Assembly (NCBI GenBank): GCA_946184215.1
Contig: CAMHER010000064.1
Coordinates: forward strand, 1 to 9,419
Length of the DNA: 9,419 nucleotides
Direction of reading: 5' to 3'
From: an uncultured Clostridia bacterium
Lineage (GTDB): Bacteria; Bacillota; Clostridia; Oscillospirales; Oscillospiraceae
Shown piece by piece: positions 1 through 4,950 of this stretch (position 1 is its first letter; the number at the start of each line of letters is the position of its first letter). The notes under the pieces are model-generated. The model was not told where the DNA came from and ran no database searches. It was given only the letters and a program-made list of their open reading frames with translations. The position numbers and the translations under genes were made by a program.

Positions 1-2
1 TC

Positions 3-218
3 TGCTCCCTGTTCTTCCCCGAGCAGCTGGCCATCGCCTTCCCCATCGCCCAGGCGATCGGCGATCTGGTCGATCCTCCCGCCACGATGGTCAACGCGGC
101 CGGCGACTATGTGGCCTCCTACATCGTCTCCCGCTTCAACGACGGCAAGGATTGGCTGCAGAAGGCCCTGGCCAAAAAGAGCGAAAAGGCGGCGGTCGGA
201 GCGCCGGACGCCGAGTAA
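3..218 (+). CDS. Dicarboxylate/amino acid:cation symporter (DAACS family), 3' end only
   Basis: Only the last 71 codons are inside the window; the gene begins upstream. The translation carries the TM8 signature of the DAACS (GltP/SLC1-like) family: D24-PPATMVN-AAG-D35, where Asn31 and Asp35 correspond to the ligand- and Na+-binding Asn401 and Asp405 of GltPh, and Thr28 to Thr398. Family members are inner-membrane symporters that take up acidic or neutral amino acids or C4-dicarboxylates with Na+ or H+. The position that is Arg397 in GltPh, which binds the substrate side-chain carboxylate, is Ala27 here, so a neutral or otherwise different substrate is plausible (inference). The tail after TM8 is about 35 residues, charged, and cytoplasmic by family topology. 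Its stop codon lies one base before the dapF start, which suggests co-transcription and translational coupling. Confidence 0.85.
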   Translation, partial: CSLFFPEQLAIAFPIAQAIGDLVDPPATMVNAAGDYVASYIVSRFNDGKDWLQKALAKKSEKAAVGAPDAE

Positions 219-219
219 G

Positions 220-1053
220 ATGCGCTATACCAGAATGCACGGTGCGGGCAATTCCTTTGTGATTCTGGAAAACCTGCACGGCGAGCTTTCGGGCGAGGAC
301 CTTGGCGCCCTCGCCCTGCGCATATGCGATCCGGAATCCGGCCCCGGCGCGGACGGCATGATCGTCGTCACGCCGGGCGAGGGAGACGAGGATTTCACCA
401 TGCTCTTTTATAATGCCGACGGCTCAAAGGGCGAGATGTGCGGCAACGGCGCGCGCTGTGTCGCCCGCTACGGCGTGGAGCACGGTTTGGTGCGTGATCC
501 GGAGAAGATCCGTTTTCGCGCAACGGCGGGCGAGATCACGGCCAGACGGATCGACGAAGAAAACTTCGAGGTGCGCCTCAACGACCCCAGCGTGATCGAC
601 CTGCACCGCCTGGCGCAGTCGGACGCGGGACTCATGCCCTGCAGCTATGTGGACCTGGGTGATCCCGGCATCCCGCACGCGGTCGTGCGCGTATTTGACG
701 ACGCCTTTGCCGACCTGGATGCGCTGCGGGAAAAGGGCCGCGCGCTGCGCCGCAGCCCTGCCTTTCCGCGCGGGGCGAACGTCACCTTTGCAAGTGTCGA
801 CGAAAATGACCGCGTCCGCGCGATCACCTTCGAGCGTGGGGTCGAGGACTTTACGCTCGCCTGCGGCACCGGCTGCGGGGCAGCGGCGGTCAGCCTGATC
901 CTTCTCGGCGACGTGCCGGGCGAGAGCGTCACGATCGACATGCCCGGCGGCACGCTGAACGTTTCCCTCCGGCGCGAGGGCGGCACGGTGCGCGACATTC
1001 TTCTCACCGGCCCCACGGCCGTCGTCGAAGAGGGAGAATTTGCGCTGAGCTGA
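220..1053 (+). CDS. dapF: Diaminopimelate epimerase DapF
   Basis: Cytoplasmic, cofactor-free epimerase that converts LL-diaminopimelate to meso-diaminopimelate, feeding peptidoglycan cross-linking and lysine synthesis. The 277-residue length is normal for the family. Visible signatures are the N-terminal MHGAGNSF (residues 6-13, with Asn11), FYNADGS around Asn65, the first catalytic loop MCGNGARC with Cys74, Asn187 in PRGANVTF, Glu205-Arg206, and the second catalytic loop LACGTGCG with Cys215. Both thiols of the two-base mechanism are therefore present. An open frame extends upstream to about 109, but the start at 220 gives MRYTRMHG, the canonical DapF N-terminus; the upstream part overlaps the symporter gene. 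The usual G-N-P-H substrate loop reads PGIPHAVV here, a variation that I believe occurs in other clostridial enzymes. No strong Shine-Dalgarno is seen, so it probably relies on coupling to the upstream gene. A hairpin terminator follows directly. Confidence 0.97.
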   Translation: MRYTRMHGAGNSFVILENLHGELSGEDLGALALRICDPESGPGADGMIVVTPGEGDEDFTMLFYNADGSKGEMCGNGARCVARYGVEHGLVRDPEKIRFRATAGEITARRIDEENFEVRLNDPSVIDLHRLAQSDAGLMPCSYVDLGDPGIPHAVVRVFDDAFADLDALREKGRALRRSPAFPRGANVTFASVDENDRVRAITFERGVEDFTLACGTGCGAAAVSLILLGDVPGESVTIDMPGGTLNVSLRREGGTVRDILLTGPTAVVEEGEFALS

Positions 1054-1064
1054 ATATCAGTATA

Positions 1065-1094
1065 ACAGCCCCGTCTTTCGACGGGGCTGTTTTT
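1065..1094 (+). terminator. Intrinsic terminator after dapF
   Basis: A perfect 11-bp stem, ACAGCCCCGTC (1065-1075) with GACGGGGCTGT (1080-1090), closes a TTTC tetraloop and runs into five T residues (1090-1094). It starts 11 bases after the dapF stop and separates the symporter-dapF unit from the noc-like gene. Confidence 0.95.
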
Positions 1095-1110
1095 CGCGTG
1101 TATTTTCAGA

Positions 1111-1138
1111 TTGCGAGGTGTATCGTACGCCATAGAAT
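1111..1138 (+). promoter_or_regulatory. Candidate sigma-A-type promoter of the noc-like gene
   Basis: TTGCGA (1111-1116, 4/6 to TTGACA) is separated by 16 bp from TAGAAT (1133-1138, 5/6 to TATAAT). It sits between the dapF terminator and the noc-like start, where a promoter is required. Transcription would begin near 1145, leaving a leader of only about 17 bases that just accommodates the ribosome site. The match is moderate and untested. Confidence 0.4.
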
Positions 1139-1148
1139 CGCATTTCAC

Positions 1149-1154
1149 GGGAGG
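1149..1154 (+). promoter_or_regulatory. noc: Ribosome binding site that sets the noc-like start
   Basis: GGGAGG lies 7 bases before the ATG at 1162. The same frame remains open upstream to a TTG at 1111, but no ribosome site precedes that codon and it overlaps the candidate promoter, so 1162 is the better start. Confidence 0.85.
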
Positions 1155-1161
1155 CAATGCT

Positions 1162-1974
1162 ATGCAGGCGACAAAAACGCGCCCCGTCGCGGCGCGAAGC
1201 GGGATCATCTATCTGCGCACGGACGAGATCAGCCCCAACCCGGTGCAGCCGCGCACTGTGTTCGAGGACGAAGCGCTGCGGGAGCTCTCAGAGAGCATCC
1301 GCAGCTACGGCATTCTCAATCCGCTGACCGTGCGCCGCCGCGCCGGGCGCTATGAGCTGGTCGCGGGGGAGCGCCGGCTTCGCGCGGCGAAAATAGCGGG
1401 CCTGCGGGAGGTGCCGTGCATGCTCATCGACGTCAACATGGAGGACGCAGGGCTGATCGCGCTGGTGGAAAACCTGCAGCGGCGGGATTTGAACTTCCTC
1501 GAGGAGGCCAACGGCATCCGCCAGCTGATCCGCATGTTTGGCATGAACCAGGAGGAGGCCGCCCGGCGCCTGGGGAAATCCCAGTCCGCGGTGGCCAACA
1601 AGCTGCGGCTGTTAAAGCTTCCGGAGGACGTGCTGGAAACGCTGCGCGACCGCGGCCTGTCCGAGCGCCACGGGAGGGCGCTGCTGCGGCTGAACGATGC
1701 CGAGAGCCAGCGTGCCGCGCTCCGGAAGATCATCGAGAAGGATATGACCGTCGCCGCGGCGGAGAGCTATGTCGACGAGCTGCTTGCCGAGAAGGAGGAG
1801 AGCGGCGGCACGGCAAAGCGTACCTTCGTGATGAAGGATGTGAGGCTGTTCCTCAACAGCGTTTCGCGCTCCTTTGAACTGATGCGCCAGGGCGGTGTCG
1901 CTGCCGACATGCAGCGCCGCGAGACCGACGACGCCCTGATCCTGACGATCTCGATCCCCAAGGGGCGCGGTTAG
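1162..1974 (+). CDS. noc: Noc-like ParB-family nucleoid occlusion/partition protein
   Basis: A 270-residue ParB/Noc-family DNA-binding CTPase clamp. The N-terminal CTP-binding fold shows NPVQPR (26-31), GILNPLTVR (50-58), GERRLRAAK (69-77) and ENLQRRDL (103-110). A helix-turn-helix follows at about 129-154 (NQEEAARRLGKSQSAVANKL). The C-terminal segment RLFLNSVSRSFELMRQG (228-244) ending in ILTISIPK resembles, from memory, the C-terminal domain of Bacillus Noc rather than that of Spo0J/ParB. Noc binds its own chromosomal sites and the membrane and keeps the division ring off the nucleoid. No parA lies next to it, which also argues against a canonical parAB locus. The N-terminus (MQATKTRPVAARSG) is basic and lacks an obvious amphipathic membrane-targeting helix of the kind Bacillus Noc has. 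The neighbours are also unusual: dapF and a YlmC-type gene, not rsmG/mnmE. Family membership is certain; Noc versus ParB is likely but not proven. Confidence 0.88.
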   Translation: MQATKTRPVAARSGIIYLRTDEISPNPVQPRTVFEDEALRELSESIRSYGILNPLTVRRRAGRYELVAGERRLRAAKIAGLREVPCMLIDVNMEDAGLIALVENLQRRDLNFLEEANGIRQLIRMFGMNQEEAARRLGKSQSAVANKLRLLKLPEDVLETLRDRGLSERHGRALLRLNDAESQRAALRKIIEKDMTVAAAESYVDELLAEKEESGGTAKRTFVMKDVRLFLNSVSRSFELMRQGGVAADMQRRETDDALILTISIPKGRG

Positions 1975-2079
1975 TTTTTCGTTTTAGATGACGGGGGATG
2001 CGGAGCATTTTTACAGTTGAAGGCGAGTCGGCGGCATATTCTCACCCTTCCTGTCGTATGCTGTAGGGAGGTGGTGGAA

Positions 2080-2352
2080 ATGCTCAGCTATTTTTCCGAC
2101 CTGCGCTACCGCGAGGTCATTGATATCCATACCGGCTTCCGGCTCGGCTACATCTGCGACGCGGAATTTGACGACGAAAGCGGCAGGCTCTGCTCGCTCA
2201 TCACACCCGGAAAGGCCCGGTTTTTCGGCCTCCTCGGGCGGGAGGACGATTTTATCCTGCCCTGGGAGAGCATCGTGCGTGTCGGCCGGGACATCATCCT
2301 GGTCGACTGCAAGGAGGAGATGCGCCGGCGCAAACGCCCTCGGAGATTTTAG
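2080..2352 (+). CDS. YlmC/YmxH-family PRC-barrel protein
   Basis: A 90-residue protein of the YlmC/YmxH family, common in endospore-forming Firmicutes and annotated as sporulation-associated; its molecular role is not known. The PRC-barrel-like pattern is visible: a short N-terminal strand (MLSYFSDLRYREVID), GFRLGYICDAEFD (about 19-31), SLITPGKARFFGLLGRED (40-57), then the typical FILPWESIVRVGRDIILVD (59-77), equivalent to the family's IPW..I..IG.D.ILV ending. The tail is very basic (RRRKRPRRF), which could bind nucleic acid or phospholipid head groups (inference). The ATG at 2080 has AGGGAGG 8 bases upstream. The frame is open further upstream and GTG codons occur at 2071 and 2074, but these overlap the ribosome site. 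The gene lies 105 bp after the noc-like gene with no terminator between, so read-through is plausible. Confidence 0.9.
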   Translation: MLSYFSDLRYREVIDIHTGFRLGYICDAEFDDESGRLCSLITPGKARFFGLLGREDDFILPWESIVRVGRDIILVDCKEEMRRRKRPRRF

Positions 2353-2390
2353 CTTTCAGCAATCTCTTCCGGAAGCATGTGCCAAAAAAC

Positions 2391-2429
2391 AAAAAAGCCA
2401 GGAAAGCGACAGCTTTCCTGGCTTTTTTT
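2391..2429. terminator. Bidirectional intrinsic terminator between converging units
   Basis: A perfect 11-bp stem, GCCAGGAAAGC (2397-2407) with GCTTTCCTGGC (2412-2422), has a GACA loop and is flanked by six A (2391-2396) and seven T (2423-2429). The A and T tracts allow termination in both directions, serving the noc/ylmC-type unit on the plus strand and rpsB-tsf on the minus strand, whose coding region ends 17 bases away. Confidence 0.95.
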
Positions 2430-2445
2430 ATAGATCCGGAGGATC

Positions 2446-3375
2446 TTATTTGCCCATGTTCATCTGGGCGGCGACTTCGGCGGCGAAGTCCTCTTCCTTC
2501 TTCTCGATGCCCTCACCCTTGACGTAGTGGATGGCGTCGACGAACTTCACCTTGCCGCCGAGCTTCTTCGCGGCGTCGGCGATATAGCCGGCCACGTCGC
2601 CGGAGAAGAGGTCGGAACGGACAAACTCCTGCTGGAGCAGGCAGTTTTCCTTGTAGAAGGCGTTGATCTTGCCGGAAGCGATCTTCTCCTTGATCGCCTG
2701 GGGCTTGGCAGCCATCTTCGGGTCGTTGTCCATCAGGGCGACCTGAACTTCCAGCTCATGGTCGATGACTTCCTGCGGGACGAGGGACTTGTCCCAGAAC
2801 TTGGGGTTCATCGCGGCGATCTGCATGGCGACGTTCTTGCCGATCTCGGTGGCGTCGCAGCCCTCGACCTCGAGGTTGACCAGCACGCCGTGGGTGCCGC
2901 CGGCGTGGACGTAAGCCACGTTGGTGGGGTTGGCAAAGCGGGCGAAGCGGCGGATCTGCAGGTTCTCACCGATGCTCATGACCTTCTCGGGCATGATGCC
3001 GGCGACGGTCAGCTCGCTGCCGGGGTACCTGCAGTTCATAAGAGCCTCGACGTCTGCGGGGTTGTCGTTGAGGACGACCTTGCAGATGTCCTTGACGAAC
3101 TGGACGAAGAGATCGCTCTTCGCGCAGAAGTCGGTCTCGCAGTTGACCTCGACGATGGCGCCGACGCCGCACTCGGGGCAGACGCGGGCAAAAGCCATGC
3201 CCTCGGCAGCCACGCGGCCGGCCTTCTTGGCGGCCTTGGCAAGGCCCTTCTCGCGCAGCCAGTCAACAGCCTTATCCATATCGCCGTCGGTGGCCTGAAG
3301 AGCCTTCTTGCAGTCCATCATGCCGACGTTCGTCATCTCACGCAGCGCTTTTACATCCTGAGCGGTGAATGCCAT
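2446..3375 (-). CDS. tsf: Translation elongation factor Ts
   Basis: Cytoplasmic guanine-nucleotide exchange factor that recycles EF-Tu-GDP to EF-Tu-GTP. The 309-residue product has the N-terminal UBA-like domain with the family signature LREMTNVGMMDCKKAL (11-26), the core EVNCETDF (76-83), whose Asp82-Phe83 correspond to the Asp-Phe pair that intrudes into EF-Tu, and the second signature region AMQIAAMNPKF (183-193). Length is at the upper end of the normal range. The start at 3375 gives the canonical MAFTAQDVKALREMT, with AGGAGG 9 bases upstream; the open frame further upstream is intergenic. Nine cysteines are present, including a CPEC pair at 66-69 just before the EF-Tu contact loop, where better known homologues have none. 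It is the second gene of an rpsB-tsf unit, 73 bp after rpsB with an attenuator-like hairpin between. Confidence 0.98.
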   Translation of the reverse strand: MAFTAQDVKALREMTNVGMMDCKKALQATDGDMDKAVDWLREKGLAKAAKKAGRVAAEGMAFARVCPECGVGAIVEVNCETDFCAKSDLFVQFVKDICKVVLNDNPADVEALMNCRYPGSELTVAGIMPEKVMSIGENLQIRRFARFANPTNVAYVHAGGTHGVLVNLEVEGCDATEIGKNVAMQIAAMNPKFWDKSLVPQEVIDHELEVQVALMDNDPKMAAKPQAIKEKIASGKINAFYKENCLLQQEFVRSDLFSGDVAGYIADAAKKLGGKVKFVDAIHYVKGEGIEKKEEDFAAEVAAQMNMGK

Positions 3376-3404
3376 AATATTATTCCTCCTGTAAAGTATC
3401 TTTG

Positions 3405-3437
3405 AAAAAAGGGGTGCTGCTAAAGCGCCCCTTTTTT
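3405..3437 (-). terminator. Attenuator-like hairpin between rpsB and tsf
   Basis: A 14-bp stem with one G-T wobble joins 3405-3418 and 3424-3437 around a 5-base loop. Read on the minus strand its descending arm ends in CCCC followed by six T, the form of an intrinsic terminator. It lies 11 bases after the rpsB stop and about 30 bases before the tsf start. Since no separate tsf promoter is apparent, partial termination that lowers tsf relative to rpsB is the likely role. Confidence 0.8.
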
Positions 3438-3448
3438 GTGTGGTTGAA

Positions 3449-4186
3449 TTATTCCTCGACGGGGGCGGTCTCCTCGGCGGCCGGCTCCTCGGCGGAGGCG
3501 TCCTCACCCTGGCGGCCTTCCTGAACGGCGTTGGCCATGGTGGCGGAGATCAGGCGGATGGCGCGGATGGCGTCATCGTTGGCGGGGATGACATAGTCGA
3601 CCTCGTCCGGGTCGCAGTTGGTGTCGACGATGGCAACGATCGGGATGTGCAGCTTGCGGGCTTCGGCAATGGCGTTGTGCTCCTTGCGGGGGTCGACAAC
3701 GAACAGGGCGCCGGGCAGCTTGCGCATGTCCTTCACGCCGCCGAGATACTTCTCGAGCTTCTCCATCTCGCCGAGATGCTTCATGACTTCCTTCTTGGGC
3801 AGCATGTCGAAGGTGCCGTCCTCCTGCATCTTCTTGAGCTGGGCCAGACGGTCCACGCGGGTGCGCATGGTCTTGAAGTTGGTCAGCATGCCGCCGAGCC
3901 AGCGGGCGTTGACATAGTACATGCCCACGCGGGAGGCCTCTTCCTTGACGGCGTCGGTCGCCTGCTTCTTGGTGCCGACGAACAGGATGGTCTCGCCCTT
4001 TTCGGAGAGGCTGCGAACAAAGTTGTAGGCCTCTTCAAGCTTCTTGACGGTCTTCTGCAGGTCGATGATATAAATACCGTTGCGTTCGCAGTAGATATAC
4101 TCGGCCATTTTGGGGTTCCAGCGGCGGGTCTGGTGGCCGAAGTGGACACCGGCTTCCAGCAGCTGCTTCATGGATACGACAGACAT
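3449..4186 (-). CDS. rpsB: 30S ribosomal protein S2
   Basis: Structural protein of the small ribosomal subunit, needed for S1 docking in organisms that have S1 and for late 30S assembly. The 245-residue product is full length. Recognisable segments are MKQLLEAGVHFGHQTRRWNP (6-25), IYIIDLQKTV (38-47), ILFVGTKKQA (67-76), YYVNARWLGGMLTNFKT (90-106), PGALFVVDPRKEHNAIAEA (near 159-177) and IPIVAIVDTNCDPDEVDYVI with PANDDAIRAIRLI. The C-terminal 18 residues are acidic (EDASAEEPAAEE), a common variable tail. AAGGAG lies 7 bases before the ATG at 4186. It is the first gene of the rpsB-tsf unit and has a well-formed upstream promoter. Confidence 0.99.
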   Translation of the reverse strand: MSVVSMKQLLEAGVHFGHQTRRWNPKMAEYIYCERNGIYIIDLQKTVKKLEEAYNFVRSLSEKGETILFVGTKKQATDAVKEEASRVGMYYVNARWLGGMLTNFKTMRTRVDRLAQLKKMQEDGTFDMLPKKEVMKHLGEMEKLEKYLGGVKDMRKLPGALFVVDPRKEHNAIAEARKLHIPIVAIVDTNCDPDEVDYVIPANDDAIRAIRLISATMANAVQEGRQGEDASAEEPAAEETAPVEE

Positions 4187-4296
4187 GTGGGTTCTCCTTT
4201 TTCATATTTGTTCTATTCCTCCGGACGCTTCAGCCCTTCCGCCAAACCGCGTCTGCTGCGGCCACATGGGGAAAGTCGGCGCCCGTGCGAAATGCC

Positions 4297-4311
4297 TTGA
4301 TATAATATCAA
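4297..4311. promoter_or_regulatory. 15-bp perfect palindrome containing extended -10 elements on both strands
   Basis: TTGATAT-A-ATATCAA is a perfect palindrome. On the minus strand it supplies the rpsB extended -10 (TGATATTAT). On the plus strand it contains TGATATAAT (4298-4306), an exact TGNTATAAT extended -10, pointing toward the marR-type gene. No plus-strand -35 is visible at the right distance. It may be a symmetric bidirectional promoter, an operator, or both. Confidence 0.5.
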
Positions 4312-4330
4312 ATGGTACGGGAAAATGCAA
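4302..4330 (-). promoter_or_regulatory. rpsB: rpsB promoter with extended -10
   Basis: On the minus strand TTGCAT (4330-4325) is followed after exactly 17 bp by TATTAT (4307-4302, 5/6), preceded by TG in extended -10 position (TGATATTAT). Transcription would start near 4295, giving a leader of about 108 bases. The -35 is weak (3/6), which the extended -10 and the upstream A-tracts could offset. Confidence 0.65.
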
Positions 4331-4333
4331 GAG

Positions 4334-4370
4334 TTTTCGCAAGTTTTTTCCGCCCTTTTCCGCTTTTTTT
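4334..4370 (-). promoter_or_regulatory. Phased A-tracts behind the rpsB promoter (UP-element-like)
   Basis: Read on the minus strand, four A-tracts lie directly upstream of the rpsB -35: 4334-4337, 4344-4349, 4356-4359 and 4364-4370. Their centres are 11, 11 and 9.5 bp apart, mean 10.5 bp, one helical turn. The first two fall where the proximal and distal UP subsites for the RNA polymerase alpha C-terminal domain would be. This suggests curvature and strong activation of a ribosomal protein promoter (inference). Confidence 0.5.
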
Positions 4371-4377
4371 CAAAAAG

Positions 4378-4399
4378 AGTCTGAAAAGTTTTTCCGACT
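4378..4399. promoter_or_regulatory. Imperfect 22-bp dyad upstream of the marR-type promoter
   Basis: AGTCTGAAAA (4378-4387) and TTTTCCGACT (4390-4399) are inverted repeats with one mismatch in ten and a 2-bp spacer. The dyad ends 3 bp before the -35 of the marR-type gene. Size and position suit a dimeric winged-helix repressor. The right arm also repeats a TTTTCCG motif seen at 4346 and 4356. Confidence 0.4.
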
Positions 4400-4402
4400 T
4401 TC

Positions 4403-4431
4403 TTTACAAAGCCTTTTTTTTGTAATAAAAT
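4403..4431 (+). promoter_or_regulatory. Promoter of the marR-type operon
   Basis: TTTACA (4403-4408, 5/6) and TAAAAT (4426-4431, 5/6) are 17 bp apart, a near-consensus vegetative promoter. Transcription would start near 4438, 40 bases before the start codon. No other promoter is seen before the MBOAT, DHHW or MFS genes, so this likely drives the whole operon. Confidence 0.7.
4404..4425. promoter_or_regulatory. Dyad overlapping the marR-type promoter, candidate operator
   Basis: TTACAAA (4404-4410) and TTTGTAA (4419-4425) are perfect 7-bp inverted repeats separated by 8 bp. The 22-bp dyad covers most of the -35 and the whole spacer up to the -10. This is the position expected of a self-repression operator for a MarR-family protein encoded just downstream. 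Confidence 0.45.
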
Positions 4432-4477
4432 AAAATTTGGACCTGACAGAGAAAGGCCCGAGAGAGGGGATCTGACG

Positions 4478-4915
4478 ATGTTGGAAAAGAATTTTACCGA
4501 GGTCTATGAAAAGTTTGAGCTTCAGTTTTTCCGCCGCGTGTTTGAAAACGTGCGTGAACGCGAAGGGTCGCTCAGCGCGATGGAGGCATTCTCGCTGGAG
4601 GTCATTTATCTTCTGAACGAGCCGACGGTCGGTCAATTCGCCGATTTTCTGAACATCTCCCAGTCGAACGCGACCTATAAGGTAAACAGCCTGATCAAAA
4701 AGGGCTATATCGAGCGGCTGAATTCACAGACTGACCGGCGCGAGTATCACCTGGTGCTGTCGAAAAAGTTCCTGAACTATGTGGGACTGTTCAACAGCTA
4801 CGAGCACACGGTCATGCAGCGCATTGCCGAGCGCTTCCCGGCCGAGGACGTGGAGAAGTTCGACGAAATGCTCCGTGTCATCTCACGCGAGCTGATGCCG
4901 GAGTGCGACAGCTGA
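4478..4915 (+). CDS. MarR-family winged-helix transcriptional regulator
   Basis: A 145-residue protein with the MarR layout: N-terminal dimerisation helix (about 5-28), central winged helix-turn-helix and C-terminal dimerisation helices (about 96-140). The recognition region is PTVGQFADFLNISQSNATYK (49-68) continuing to NSLIKKGYIER (70-80). The wing has the family hallmark TDRREYHLVLS (85-95). MarR proteins bind palindromes as dimers and usually release DNA on binding small ligands or on oxidation; the ligand here cannot be told. GAGGGG lies 8 bases before the ATG. It is the first gene of the MBOAT-DHHW-MFS operon, diverges from rpsB, and has two dyads at its promoter, so self-regulation is likely. 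The only cysteine is Cys143 at the extreme C-terminus, so a thiol switch in the core is unlikely. Confidence 0.94.
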   Translation: MLEKNFTEVYEKFELQFFRRVFENVREREGSLSAMEAFSLEVIYLLNEPTVGQFADFLNISQSNATYKVNSLIKKGYIERLNSQTDRREYHLVLSKKFLNYVGLFNSYEHTVMQRIAERFPAEDVEKFDEMLRVISRELMPECDS

Positions 4916-4950
4916 GGCATCCCCATCAAACATAATCAGGAGTTCCGTAC

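Noticed and set aside
109..219. N-terminal extension of dapF
   Set aside because: It overlaps the symporter gene in another frame and adds residues no DapF has; the 220 start gives the canonical N-terminus.
1111..1161. TTG-initiated extension of the noc-like gene, considered as a source of the missing membrane helix
   Set aside because: No ribosome site, overlap with the candidate promoter, and the added residues do not form an amphipathic helix.
645..1208. Minus-strand open frame opposite dapF and its terminator
   Set aside because: It crosses an intrinsic terminator and has no recognisable domain; dapF on the other strand has all family motifs.
2010..2040. Possible promoter before the YlmC-type gene (TTTACA and CATATT)
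   Set aside because: The 19-bp spacing and 4/6 -10 match are poor, and the CATATT resemblance to sporulation sigma -10 elements has no matching -35.
2527..3405. Plus-strand open frame opposite tsf
   Set aside because: In codon phase with tsf, low-complexity Leu/Val/Asp/Gly composition, no ribosome site; tsf is unmistakable.
4187..4270. Short upstream frames in the rpsB leader, including one starting near the rpsB ribosome site after an extra GGAGG
   Set aside because: Poorly spaced ribosome sites, no recognisable peptide, and part of the second frame overlaps rpsB.
3440..4300. Plus-strand open frame opposite rpsB
   Set aside because: In codon phase with rpsB, low complexity, no domain; an antisense shadow.
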